The notes beneath the pieces were generated by a model. That model ran no database searches and was not told the DNA's origin. It saw nothing but the letters and a program-made list of their open reading frames with translations. A stretch of 28,685 nucleotides of DNA from NIC37A-2 sp050289625. GTDB lineage: Bacteria > Myxococcota_A > Polyangia > Polyangiales > Polyangiaceae. The number at the start of each line of letters is the position of its first letter. Positions within the stretch are counted from its first letter, which is position 1. Positions 6,894 to 14,536 of the stretch are shown here, piece by piece. Location: contig JBNKGC010000062.1 in the NCBI GenBank assembly GCA_050289625.1, positions 1 through 28,685 of the forward strand, read 5' to 3'. The translations under genes and the position numbers were made by a program.

Positions 6894-8126
6894 GTGAACA
6901 AGCTTCTGATCATCGGGGCAGGTGGTGTTGGACGGGTGGTAGCCCACAAGTCCGCACAGCTTTCTGACGTCTTTTCCGACATTCTCCTGGCGAGTCGCAC
7001 CAAGTCCAAATGCGACGAGATCGCGGCGGAGGTGAAGGAGCTGACCGGGCGAACCCTTCAGACCGCCGCCATCGACGCAGACGACGCGGCGGCGACAACG
7101 AAGCTCATCGAGAGCTTCAAACCGGCGCTGGTTCTGAACGTCGCGCTCCCGTATCAGGACCTCACGATCATGGACGCCTGCCTCGCCGCCGGTGTGCCCT
7201 ATCTCGACACGGCCAACTACGAACCGCCCGATGAAGCGAAGTTCGAGTACAAGTGGCAGTGGGCCTATCAGGAGAAGTTCGAGAAGGCTGGTCTCATGGC
7301 GCTGCTCGGATCCGGCTTCGACCCGGGCGTGACGAACGTCTTCTGTGCGTACGCGCAGAAGAAGCTGTTCGATGAGATCGACACCATCGACATCCTCGAC
7401 TGCAACGCGGGCAGCCACGGACACGCCTTCGCCACGAACTTCAACCCCGAGATCAACATCCGGGAGATCACCCAGCGCGGTCGCTACTGGCTTCGCAAGG
7501 GCGAAAATGGGGAGGGCGTCTCCGAAGGCGAATGGGCCGGCGGCGAGTGGAAGAGCATCGATCCGATGAGCGTGCGCTGGGACTTCGACTTCCCCGAAGT
7601 CGGCGAGAGGCCCGCCTACCTGCTCTACCACGAGGAGCTCGAGTCCCTCTCGAAGAACATCAAGGGGCTCAAGCGCATTCGTTTCTGGATGACCTTCGGT
7701 GAGGAGTACCTCACTCACCTGCGCGTTCTTTCGAACGTCGGCATGACCAGCATCGAGCCGGTCGAGTTCCAAGGTCAGAAGATCGTGCCGATTCAGTTCC
7801 TGAAGGCGCTCCTGCCCGATCCGGCGAGCCTCGCGAAGAACTACACCGGCAAGACGAGCATCGGCTGCCTGATCGAGGGGAAGAAGGACGGCAAGGCGAA
7901 GAAGGTCTTCATCTACAACGTCTGCGATCACGCCGAGTGCTATCGCGAGGTGCGTTCCCAGGCGATCAGCTACACGACCGGCGTTCCTGCGGTCGTGGGC
8001 GCGGCAATGATGGTGACCGGCAAGTGGACTGGAAAGGGTGTCTTCAACATCGAGGACCTCGACCCCGAGCCGTTCCTGGAACTCCTGGCCCAGCACGGTC
8101 TGCCGTGGCACGTGAAGGAGCTCTGA
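6894..8126 (+). CDS. Carboxynorspermidine synthase (saccharopine dehydrogenase family)
   Basis: This enzyme reductively condenses aspartate beta-semialdehyde with a diamine (putrescine or 1,3-diaminopropane) using NADPH, giving carboxyspermidine or carboxynorspermidine. It is the alternative polyamine route that bypasses S-adenosylmethionine decarboxylase. The 410-residue product begins with a Rossmann GAGGVGRVV motif (residues 8-16) and has typical family landmarks: VLNVALPYQD, YLDTANYE, GSGFDPGVTNVF, DCNAGSHG and the C-terminal ISYTTGVPAVVGA. The GTG start at 6894 has GGGCAGGG just upstream. The decarboxylase gene follows after 34 bp, so substrate can be passed straight on. Family membership with this partner distinguishes it from lysine-metabolic saccharopine dehydrogenases. 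Confidence 0.93.
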   Translation: MNKLLIIGAGGVGRVVAHKSAQLSDVFSDILLASRTKSKCDEIAAEVKELTGRTLQTAAIDADDAAATTKLIESFKPALVLNVALPYQDLTIMDACLAAGVPYLDTANYEPPDEAKFEYKWQWAYQEKFEKAGLMALLGSGFDPGVTNVFCAYAQKKLFDEIDTIDILDCNAGSHGHAFATNFNPEINIREITQRGRYWLRKGENGEGVSEGEWAGGEWKSIDPMSVRWDFDFPEVGERPAYLLYHEELESLSKNIKGLKRIRFWMTFGEEYLTHLRVLSNVGMTSIEPVEFQGQKIVPIQFLKALLPDPASLAKNYTGKTSIGCLIEGKKDGKAKKVFIYNVCDHAECYREVRSQAISYTTGVPAVVGAAMMVTGKWTGKGVFNIEDLDPEPFLELLAQHGLPWHVKEL

Positions 8127-8160
8127 GCCGCGCGGTTCGGAGCTTCGAAAAGAGGCCCTC

Positions 8161-9336
8161 TTGAAAAAAGACACTGTGGAGCAGATCGCTCGGCAGCTCG
8201 GCTTCGACCCGAGCCGGGCGCCATCACCCTGCTACGTGGTCGACCTCGGACGTCTCAGGAAAAACCTGAGCGTGCTTCGCGACGTGCAGGAGCGAGCCGG
8301 TTGCCGCATCCTGCTAGCGCTCAAGGGCTTTGCCATGTGGAGTGTGTTTCCCGTGGCGCGAAAGTACCTGGTGGGCACGACGTGCAGCTCGGTGTTCGAA
8401 GCGCGTCTCGGACGCGAACAGTTCGGGGGTGAAGTTCACGCCTACGCCCCAGCCTACTCGGAGCGGGACGTCGCCGAGCTCGTGGAGCTTGCCGATCACA
8501 TCGTGTTCAACTCGGTCGCCCAGTGGGAGCGATACCGCGACATCGTCGACGCGGCGCCCCGCCGCATCGAATGCGCGCTTCGCGTGAACCCAGAGCACTC
8601 GGAAGCCGACTATCCGATCTACGACCCGTGCGCTCCCGGATCGCGGCTCGGGGTGCGTCGGAGCCAGCTCGAGGGTGTTTCGCTCGACGGCCTGAGCGGT
8701 CTGCACTTCCACAACCTTTGCCAAAAGGGGGCGGACGCGCTCGAGCGCACCCTCGCCTCCTTCGAGAAGCGCTTCGGCGATCTGATCCCCGAGGTCCAGT
8801 GGGTGAACTTTGGCGGAGGGCATCACATCTCCCGCCCCGATTACGACGTCGAGCTCTTGGTCCGCCTGGTGAGCGAATTCCGTAAGCGCTGGGGCGTGCA
8901 AGTCTACCTCGAGCCGGGAGAAGCGGCGGCCTTGAACACCGGTTGGCTCATCGCTGAAGTGCTCGACGTCGTGGATGGCGAGACTCCTACGGCGATCTTG
9001 GACACGTCCGCCTCGGCCCACATGCCCGATGTTCTCGAGGCTCCGTACCGTCCCGAAATCCTCGGGGCCGCAAAGCCTGGAGAGCGCGCCCACACGGTGC
9101 GTCTCGGAGGCCTCACGTGCCTGGCCGGGGACGTGATCGGGGACTATTCGTTCGACGAGCCTCTTCGCATCGGTGACCGTCTCGTGTTCACCGACATGGC
9201 GCACTACACGATGGTGAAGAACACCACGTTCAACGGTGTGCGCCTGCCGTCGATCGCCACCTTCGAGCCGGAATCCGACGCGCTCGAAGTGGTTCGCCAG
9301 TTCGGTTACGAAGACTACAAAGGTCGCCTTTCCTGA
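8161..9336 (+). CDS. nspC: Carboxynorspermidine decarboxylase
   Basis: This is a PLP-dependent fold-III decarboxylase that converts carboxy(nor)spermidine to (nor)spermidine, completing the pathway begun by the gene before it. The PLP lysine is Lys55 in LLALKGFAMW. Other family motifs are GSRLGVRRSQL, GLHFHNLCQKG, the phosphate-binding WVNFGGGHHISRPDYD, YLEPGEA, and the C-terminal CLAGDVIGDY (active-site Cys and Asp). The 391-residue length is normal. The TTG start at 8161 is preceded by GAGG about 6 bases upstream; the GTG at 8176 is a possible alternative. Whether the product is spermidine or norspermidine cannot be read from the sequence. Confidence 0.93.
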   Translation: MKKDTVEQIARQLGFDPSRAPSPCYVVDLGRLRKNLSVLRDVQERAGCRILLALKGFAMWSVFPVARKYLVGTTCSSVFEARLGREQFGGEVHAYAPAYSERDVAELVELADHIVFNSVAQWERYRDIVDAAPRRIECALRVNPEHSEADYPIYDPCAPGSRLGVRRSQLEGVSLDGLSGLHFHNLCQKGADALERTLASFEKRFGDLIPEVQWVNFGGGHHISRPDYDVELLVRLVSEFRKRWGVQVYLEPGEAAALNTGWLIAEVLDVVDGETPTAILDTSASAHMPDVLEAPYRPEILGAAKPGERAHTVRLGGLTCLAGDVIGDYSFDEPLRIGDRLVFTDMAHYTMVKNTTFNGVRLPSIATFEPESDALEVVRQFGYEDYKGRLS

Positions 9337-9372
9337 CGTGTGCGTCGAGGGTGGCGCCGCCACCGCGTCGGA

Positions 9373-9564
9373 TCAGGGATCGCTCTCGTGGTCGACTCGG
9401 GACGGCTGGGGTGCGGATTCGAAGAGCAGGCTGAGCCCGGCGGCGAAGTAGACCAAGACGCCCGAATCGGCGAAGTCCGTGGTGGTGATCGCGCCTCCGA
9501 AATCCGTCTCCGCGTAGATGGCGACCCTATCGGTGGGGCGCAGCTGTCCGCCGAAAGCGAGCAT
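9373..9564 (-). pseudogene. Fragment resembling the C-terminus of an outer-membrane barrel protein
   Basis: Read on the minus strand from the ATG at 9564, the ~63 codons encode alternating hydrophobic/polar strands (LAFGGQLRPTDRVAIYAETD, then DSGVLVYFAAGLSLLF) typical of the last strands of a small outer-membrane beta barrel. There is no signal peptide and no upstream barrel. The hsp20 terminator lies just upstream, so it is not transcribed as an obvious unit. The best reading is the 3' remnant of a deleted gene; a chance frame is possible. Confidence 0.35.
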
Positions 9565-9576
9565 CGGCACCCTGCT

Positions 9577-9613
9577 AAAAAAGGACGGGGCCGCGAACCA
9601 CCGCGACCCCGTC
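9577..9613 (-). terminator. Intrinsic terminator downstream of hsp20
   Basis: Read on the minus strand, GACGGGGTCGCG (9613-9602) pairs with CGCGGCCCCGTC (9595-9584) over 12 bp with one G-U pair and a 6-nt loop. It is followed by C and then six T residues (9582-9577). This is a textbook Rho-independent terminator 116 bp after the hsp20 stop codon. No T-run follows on the plus strand, so it does not serve nspC. Confidence 0.88.
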
Positions 9614-9728
9614 GGGCACACACACAAACAACGGAGGAGACTCGAATGCGAGCGCCCTTCGCAGGTGGCGAAAGGCGCCAGGAAAATGGACCGCTCACCG
9701 GGTGGTCACCGTGACACGGTCTGATACG

Positions 9729-10178
9729 TCAGCCAGCCTTCTTTTCACCCCCGAAGAACCCCTTCTTGGAGGAGCCGAGGGGTTTCACCTCGATCTTCTT
9801 GGGAAGGGCCGCGACGGGCTTCGGCACCTGGATGACGAGCTGACCGTTTTCGACGTGGGCTTCGATGCCTTCGGTATTCACTCCCTTCGGGAGGCTGAAG
9901 GACCTCTGGAAGGAGCCCATGGTCCGCTCGACTCGATGGTAGCCGGCTTCATTCGTTCGCTGTTCGGTGGACCGCTCGCCCTTGAAGGTGAGAACTCCAT
10001 CCTCGACGGAGATGTCGACGTCTTCTGGACTCATGCCGGGAACGTCGGCGGTGAGGACGTAGCCCTCCTTGGTCTCTTGGATGTCCACTGCGGGCACGTA
10101 GGTACGCGGCGCTGCGGCGCGCGCAGGCCAGCGGGCATCGTTGAAGAGGTCATCGAATTGGTTCCACAGGGTCAACAT
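9729..10178 (-). CDS. Small heat-shock protein, Hsp20/alpha-crystallin family
   Basis: Hsp20 proteins are ATP-independent holdases that bind unfolding proteins as large oligomers. The 149-residue product has a short N-terminal arm (MLTLWNQFDDLF), an alpha-crystallin domain from about residue 28 (VPAVDIQETKEGYVLTADVPG) to about 125, the AHVENGQLVIQVPK signature near its end, and an IEV (IxI-type) C-terminal motif used for oligomer contacts. The tail is Lys/Gly-rich. The ATG at 10178 is preferred because AAGGAG lies 9 bases upstream; the frame is open to 10211 but lacks a better start. A strong terminator follows. Confidence 0.95.
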   Translation of the reverse strand: MLTLWNQFDDLFNDARWPARAAAPRTYVPAVDIQETKEGYVLTADVPGMSPEDVDISVEDGVLTFKGERSTEQRTNEAGYHRVERTMGSFQRSFSLPKGVNTEGIEAHVENGQLVIQVPKPVAALPKKIEVKPLGSSKKGFFGGEKKAG

Positions 10179-10679
10179 GGCGCACTTCTCCTTGCGGGCA
10201 CACGGGCCCATTGGGGTTTGGCTTCTGATGCCGAGCGCACTTGCTCGACCGGACGCACTTCAATGTGCGTCTCAAGATCTCGGGGCCCCCGGAACGGATC
10301 TCGGATGTCGAACCGAAGGCCCCCTGCTTCGACTTGCAGTCGGCTTTTTCCGGTCGCCCTCGGCTCCGTTCGCCTCCAGGGCCCCCTTGGATGAACTCGA
10401 TCGGGGCCCTACGTTCTCGGGCTGGGCGCGGTCATTTCGTTCCGCGCCTTGGAGCGACTGAGGGGCCGTTCGAAGGCCCCGTGGGGCGACTGGTTTCGGC
10501 GAAAACAGTCCGCCGAAACACCGGTCGAAGTAGCCGTTTTTTGCGGCATTTGCGCCGTTTTCCTGGCGCAAATTGAAAATAACCACCGCCCCTAGGCCGT
10601 CAAGGAGACCACTCGAAAATCTTCGCTGGCATTCACGAAGAGCGCGCAACCGGCCGAAGTGACTGGCCGATGAAGGCTC
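10179..10679. other. Hairpin-rich divergent spacer between hsp20 and the dprA-like gene
   Basis: About 500 bp with no gene. Perfect inverted repeats are GACGCAC-N6-GTGCGTC at 10252-10271, which would lie in the upstream region or leader of hsp20; GTTTCGGCG-N9-CGCCGAAAC at 10493-10519; and ATTTGCGCC-N8-GGCGCAAAT at 10548-10573. GGGGCC/GGCCCC also pair at 10462-10480. None is followed by a T-tract as a terminator. The spacer must hold the divergent promoters, but I see no convincing -35/-10 pair or sigma-32 site. Confidence 0.5.
10252..10271. promoter_or_regulatory. Inverted repeat upstream of hsp20 (possible operator or leader hairpin)
   Basis: GACGCAC at 10252-10258 and GTGCGTC at 10265-10271 are exact reverse complements with a 6-nt spacer. 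It lies 74-93 bp upstream of the hsp20 start codon. It does not match CIRCE. The function is a guess. Confidence 0.3.
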
Positions 10680-11663
10680 ATGCAATACCGAGTCCTCTCC
10701 GGACGCGACGTTCCCCTTCGCCTTCAGGATCTGCCGGAGCCGCCACACCAGGTTCATCTTTGGGGGCGGATACCTCCCGAGCCCTACGTAGCCATCGTGG
10801 GAACTCGCGATGCCACGCCGGAGGCGTGGCGCTTCGTCCGAAGCGTCGCCAGAGACCTTGCCGAAGCTGGGGTGACGGTGATCTCCGGCGGAGCCGCGGG
10901 AATCGACACTGCCGCACATCGAGGAGCTCTCGACGCGGATTGCCCGACCCTGGTCGTCGCGCCGAGTGGCTTCGAGCGCCCATTTCCCAAGACGAACGCA
11001 CGGCTCTTCAGCGAAGTCGTCGAACGGGGCGGGGGCTATCTTTCCTTGGTAGAACCCGAGGTGCCAGCGACCTCCGCGTCGTTCTTTCCACGCAATGCGG
11101 CGCTCGCCGCCCTGTCGCACGCGGTCGTGATCGGCGAAGCTCCGGTACGGAGCGGGGCGAAGAACGCGGCCAAGCATGCGCGCACCCTGGGTCGCCCGGT
11201 GTTCGCCGCGCCTGCTGCCGCCTGGAATGTTCGCGGGCGGGGGAGCAACCAGGCTCTGCGGGAGGGCGCCCGGTGGTTCGAGGGGGCACGGGACGTGCTC
11301 CGACTCCTGGAGCAGATGGGGATCCTGCCCGTCGGTCCGATCGTTCCACTCGCCTCGAAGAAGGCTCCCTCTAGAAAGAAGGCTCCCTCTAGAAAGAGAG
11401 CGTGCGCATCGATGCCGAAGCGCACCGGCGAGCATCCGAGGCGGACGGCCTGGTCGGGAGCCTCTTCCCAGTGGGTCCAGGCGGTGCGCGATGCGCTGCG
11501 TGATGGCGTGACCGTTCCCGATCGAATCTGCGAACGGACGGGCTTGGAGGCGCAGGAGGTTCAAATTGCCCTTCTGGAACTGACGTTGACGGGTCAGGGC
11601 GCTCTCGGGGAAAATGGCCGATTCGAGCTTTGCGACGAAGCGGGGTCCCCCGCCGAGGACTGA
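10680..11663 (+). CDS. DprA/Smf-like DNA-processing protein
   Basis: DprA loads RecA on incoming single-stranded DNA in transformation. The 327-residue product has the Rossmann-like DprA fold: VAIVGTRDATPEAW (residues ~37-50), the SGGAAGIDTAAHRGAL motif, FPRNAALAALS and GSNQALREGA. It begins directly with a short lead-in (YRVLSGRDVPLRLQDLP) and lacks the N-terminal SAM/HhH domain of many DprAs. The C-terminal ~75 residues form a winged-helix-like segment (VTVPDRICERTGLEAQEVQIALLELTLTGQ). Between the two domains is a basic linker with two exact KKAPSR repeats. It is followed after 83 bp by trmFO; in many bacteria topA sits between these genes. Confidence 0.85.
   Translation: MQYRVLSGRDVPLRLQDLPEPPHQVHLWGRIPPEPYVAIVGTRDATPEAWRFVRSVARDLAEAGVTVISGGAAGIDTAAHRGALDADCPTLVVAPSGFERPFPKTNARLFSEVVERGGGYLSLVEPEVPATSASFFPRNAALAALSHAVVIGEAPVRSGAKNAAKHARTLGRPVFAAPAAAWNVRGRGSNQALREGARWFEGARDVLRLLEQMGILPVGPIVPLASKKAPSRKKAPSRKRACASMPKRTGEHPRRTAWSGASSQWVQAVRDALRDGVTVPDRICERTGLEAQEVQIALLELTLTGQGALGENGRFELCDEAGSPAED
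11361..11396 (+). repeat. Two exact 18-bp tandem repeats inside the dprA-like gene
   Basis: AAGGCTCCCTCTAGAAAG occurs at 11361-11378 and again, identical, at 11379-11396. It encodes two KKAPSR units in the basic interdomain linker. Exact identity points to recent slippage, so copy number may vary between strains. Confidence 0.9.
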
Positions 11664-11746
11664 GCCCACGGGCCAATCTTCCGCATGGGCTGCTGTTGTT
11701 TTCCTCGATCATCACAAGCGATGCTCGCTATAGAGACCAACCCCCC

Positions 11747-13084
11747 ATGTCGGAACCGGACGTCACCATCGTCGGTGCGGGCCTCGCCGGGAGTGAGGCC
11801 GCGCTGCAACTGGCCAGGCGAGGGCTCAAGGTGCGGCTCCTCGAGCAGAAGCCGCAAACGCGCACCCCCGCCCAGAGCAGCGATCAGCTGTGCGAGCTCG
11901 TTTGCTCGAACTCGTTTCGAGGGGCTTCTCTTGCCAATGCGGTGGGGCTCCTGAAGGAGGAGATGCGCCGCCTGGGCTCGTTCGTGATGGGAGCCGCAGA
12001 GCTTGCCAAGGTGCCAGCGGGAGGTGCGTTGGCGGTGGATCGGGAGGTGTTCGCGGCCGAAATGACGCGGCTCCTTCGAAGTCATCCGAACATCGAAGTC
12101 GTCTCGACCGTCGTCGAACGACTCCCCGAGGACCGCCCCCTGCTCGTGGCCACGGGTCCACTGACGGGTGACGCCCTGGCTGAAGACATCGCTCGGCGCC
12201 TCGGTTCCGAGAGCCTCGCCTACTACGACGCCATCGCTCCCATCGTCAGCGCGGAGTCGATCGACTGGGACAAGGTCTTTTGCGCCTCGCGCTGGGACAA
12301 GGGCGAGGCGGAGGAAGACAGGAAGGCCTACGTCAACTGCCCCTTCACGGAAGAGGAGTACCGCGCCTTCGTGGGGGCCATCGTCGGTGCGCAGAAGGTC
12401 GAGCCGAAAGGATTCGAGAAGGTGCGCTACTTCGAGGGATGTCTGCCCATCGAAGTCATGGCGGAACGGGGCGAAAAAACGCTCGCCTTCGGTCCCATGA
12501 AGCCCGCGGGTTTGACCGATCCTCGGACGGGTCGCTGGCCGAAGGCGGTCGTGCAGCTTCGCAAGGAAGACGAAGCGGGCAGTGCCTACAACTTGGTGGG
12601 TTTCCAAACCCGCATGACTTGGGGCGAACAGGCGCGCGTCTTTCGCATGATTCCCGGTCTGGAAAACGCCGAGTTTTACCGCTTCGGCGCGGTGCATCGA
12701 AACACCTTCATCAACGCGCCGCGCTCCCTCGACGACACGTGGCAGCTCGCGAGCGAACCGGGTGTGTACTTTGCCGGACAAATCGTCGGGACCGAGGGTT
12801 ACGTAGAGGCCGCTTCGGGAGGGTGGCTCGCTGCGTACTTCATCGCCGAACGTCTGCTCGGTCGCGAGCCGGCGCCTCTGCCGGCGACCACGGCGCACGC
12901 CGGCATGCTCACGCACACGAGGCGCAACCCGGACGACTATCAACCGTCCAACATCACCTTCGCGCATTTGCCCCCCTGGGAAGGTGAACGCCTGCAGAAG
13001 CGGGCCAAGTACGAGAAGATCGCGGAGCGCGCCCTTCGCGATCTCGAAGCCTGGATTGAAGCGCAGGGGTTGCGCGCAGCCTGA
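11747..13084 (+). CDS. trmFO: Methylenetetrahydrofolate-tRNA-(uracil-5-)-methyltransferase
   Basis: TrmFO makes 5-methyluridine at position 54 in the tRNA T-loop, using methylene-tetrahydrofolate and FAD. The 445-residue product has the N-terminal FAD dinucleotide fold (VTIVGAGLAGSEAALQLARRG, residues 6-26), the ELVCSNSFRG motif with Cys53, YFEGCLPIEVMAERG with Cys232 (the second conserved Cys), and GFQTRMTWGEQARVFRMIPG. The C-terminal region has YFAGQIVGTEGYVEAASGG and the SNITFAHLPP motif. The frame is open back to 11630, but the ATG at 11747 gives the normal family N-terminus. It ends 34 bp before the convergent hemW gene. Confidence 0.97.
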   Translation: MSEPDVTIVGAGLAGSEAALQLARRGLKVRLLEQKPQTRTPAQSSDQLCELVCSNSFRGASLANAVGLLKEEMRRLGSFVMGAAELAKVPAGGALAVDREVFAAEMTRLLRSHPNIEVVSTVVERLPEDRPLLVATGPLTGDALAEDIARRLGSESLAYYDAIAPIVSAESIDWDKVFCASRWDKGEAEEDRKAYVNCPFTEEEYRAFVGAIVGAQKVEPKGFEKVRYFEGCLPIEVMAERGEKTLAFGPMKPAGLTDPRTGRWPKAVVQLRKEDEAGSAYNLVGFQTRMTWGEQARVFRMIPGLENAEFYRFGAVHRNTFINAPRSLDDTWQLASEPGVYFAGQIVGTEGYVEAASGGWLAAYFIAERLLGREPAPLPATTAHAGMLTHTRRNPDDYQPSNITFAHLPPWEGERLQKRAKYEKIAERALRDLEAWIEAQGLRAA

Positions 13085-13118
13085 GTTCAGGCACTTGGGA
13101 AGCGAGTCGCCACCGACC

Positions 13119-14444
13119 TCAGAGCAGCTCGGCGATGGTCCCGTCGGCGAACAGCCACTCGTTCTGCGGAATGCGCAGGGTCCCCTCGGCCTCGGACAAC
13201 CGGCCCCGAGCAATCAGCCGATCTGCCGCGCGCCGACGCTCATCCGGCCAGGCCTCGACGCCGAGTTCGCGTGCGGCGCTCTCCAAGTCGAGCCCCGACT
13301 CGAGGCGAAGGCCGAGGAGGATGCGCTCCGAAAGCGCCGTCTCCGCGTCGATGGGTTCGCGGTGCGTTAGATGGGGGCCCTCGGCGAATGGATTTTCCGG
13401 GGGTGCGCCACCCCACAGCCGAAGGTAGTGCTCGGGGGACTGCGCGTTGCGATAGCGCAGTCGTGAGGCCCCTTCCGGTCCGGTCACACGCACGGTTCCC
13501 CAGGCTCCCGTGCCGAGGCCGAGGTAGTCGTCGCCACGCCAGTATCCGAGGTTGTGCTCGGCGACGTGGCCCTGGCGTGCATAGTTGCTCACTTCGTAGT
13601 GGGCGAACCCCAGCGAGCCGAGAGCCTCTTCGACGGCCGAAAACGAATCGGCGACGAGGGACTCGTCGAGGAGGGGCAGTCGCCCCTTGCGAGCCAGGGC
13701 TCCGAACTGGGTTCCCGGCTCGATCGTCAACGCGTAGGCGCTGACGTGGGTGATTCCGGTCTCGGCCACTCTGCGCGCTTCTGCGGCGGCCTGTTCGGGA
13801 GTTTGCCCGGCTACGCCGAAGATGAGGTCGGCAGAGATGCGAGGAACGCCCGCCTTTTGGGCTTCTTCGAGCGCGCGCAGGCCGCCGGGTGCATCGTGGA
13901 GGCGACCCAGGAACTCCAAGCGACCGCGTTCGAGGCCCTGAACCCCGATGCTGACCCGGTTCACTCCTACGTCGAGCAGGGCGCGGGCGTGCTCGTAGTC
14001 GAAGCTGGTTGGGTTGCATTCGACGGTGACCTCCACCTTTCCTGGTGCGTGCGGCCCAGCACCGTCCTCGAGGATCTGCTGCAAAACGCGACCGAGCGCG
14101 GCTGGCTCCCAGAGGGACGGGGTTCCCCCGCCGAAGAAAACGGAACGGACGTTTGCCGCTTCCATGCAATCGCGGCGTGTCCGGAGCTCCCGCAAGACGG
14201 CGTCGGCGTACGCTTCGTGGGGAAGTACGGGTCGCGCCTCGAGGGCAGTCAAAGGCAGTTCGCGCCCCGCTTCGGGCCCGCCTTCAGGCTTCGCGGCGCG
14301 CTCGCCAGCAAGGCTCTGTGCCTCACGGAGCCGCTTCGGATCCACCGCGACACTCAAGAAGTCACAGTAGGGACACTTCTTCAAGCACCACGGGAAATGC
14401 ACGTAGACACCCAGCCGGGCGGACGGGGTTTTTGCTGGGTTCAT
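13119..14444 (-). CDS. hemW: Radical SAM haem chaperone HemW (oxygen-independent coproporphyrinogen oxidase-like)
   Basis: The radical SAM cluster motif CLKKCPYCDF (Cys20, Cys24, Cys27) is at the N-terminus. The residue two after the third Cys is Phe rather than Cys, which fits HemW rather than true HemN. Other motifs are the SAM-binding FFGGGTPSLW, TVECNP, RVSIGVQ, DLIFGVAGQTPEQ and HYEVSNYARQGHVAEHNLGYWRGDDYLGLGTGA. HemW binds haem and delivers it to membrane proteins such as respiratory enzymes. The 441-residue length includes an insert of about 35 residues (Glu/Gly/Pro-rich, residues ~40-75) between the cluster motif and the next helix. The ATG at 14444 is divergent from rel with a 92-bp spacer. 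Confidence 0.93.
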   Translation of the reverse strand: MNPAKTPSARLGVYVHFPWCLKKCPYCDFLSVAVDPKRLREAQSLAGERAAKPEGGPEAGRELPLTALEARPVLPHEAYADAVLRELRTRRDCMEAANVRSVFFGGGTPSLWEPAALGRVLQQILEDGAGPHAPGKVEVTVECNPTSFDYEHARALLDVGVNRVSIGVQGLERGRLEFLGRLHDAPGGLRALEEAQKAGVPRISADLIFGVAGQTPEQAAAEARRVAETGITHVSAYALTIEPGTQFGALARKGRLPLLDESLVADSFSAVEEALGSLGFAHYEVSNYARQGHVAEHNLGYWRGDDYLGLGTGAWGTVRVTGPEGASRLRYRNAQSPEHYLRLWGGAPPENPFAEGPHLTHREPIDAETALSERILLGLRLESGLDLESAARELGVEAWPDERRRAADRLIARGRLSEAEGTLRIPQNEWLFADGTIAELL

Positions 14445-14500
14445 GGGTGGGTGTTACTTTCCATGAAGGATCCCAGCAGGCAAACGCTTCCGGGTCCCTC

Positions 14501-14530
14501 TTGTTTCGCTTTTTGCCACGACCCTAGGAT
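14501..14530 (+). promoter_or_regulatory. Candidate promoter for rel, possibly giving a leaderless transcript
   Basis: TTGTTT at 14501-14506 and TAGGAT at 14525-14530 are spaced by 18 bp. The GTG start is at 14537, where transcription would be expected to begin. The AGGAT could alternatively act as a weak ribosome binding site, so the two readings cannot be separated by eye. Confidence 0.3.
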
Positions 14531-14536
14531 TGATCC

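Larger units (their letters stand above)
9337..9728. other. Intergenic stretch between nspC and hsp20
   Basis: This ~390-bp stretch holds no intact gene. It contains a short barrel-like reading frame on the minus strand (9373-9564) and the intrinsic terminator that closes the hsp20 unit (9577-9613). The remaining 9614-9728 shows nothing recognisable. Confidence 0.5.

Noticed and set aside
10262..10280. Sigma-32-like CTTGAG box upstream of hsp20
   Set aside because: No CCCCAT-type partner at the required distance.
11594..13213. Minus-strand 539-codon frame opposite trmFO
   Set aside because: Antisense shadow of a clearly identified gene.
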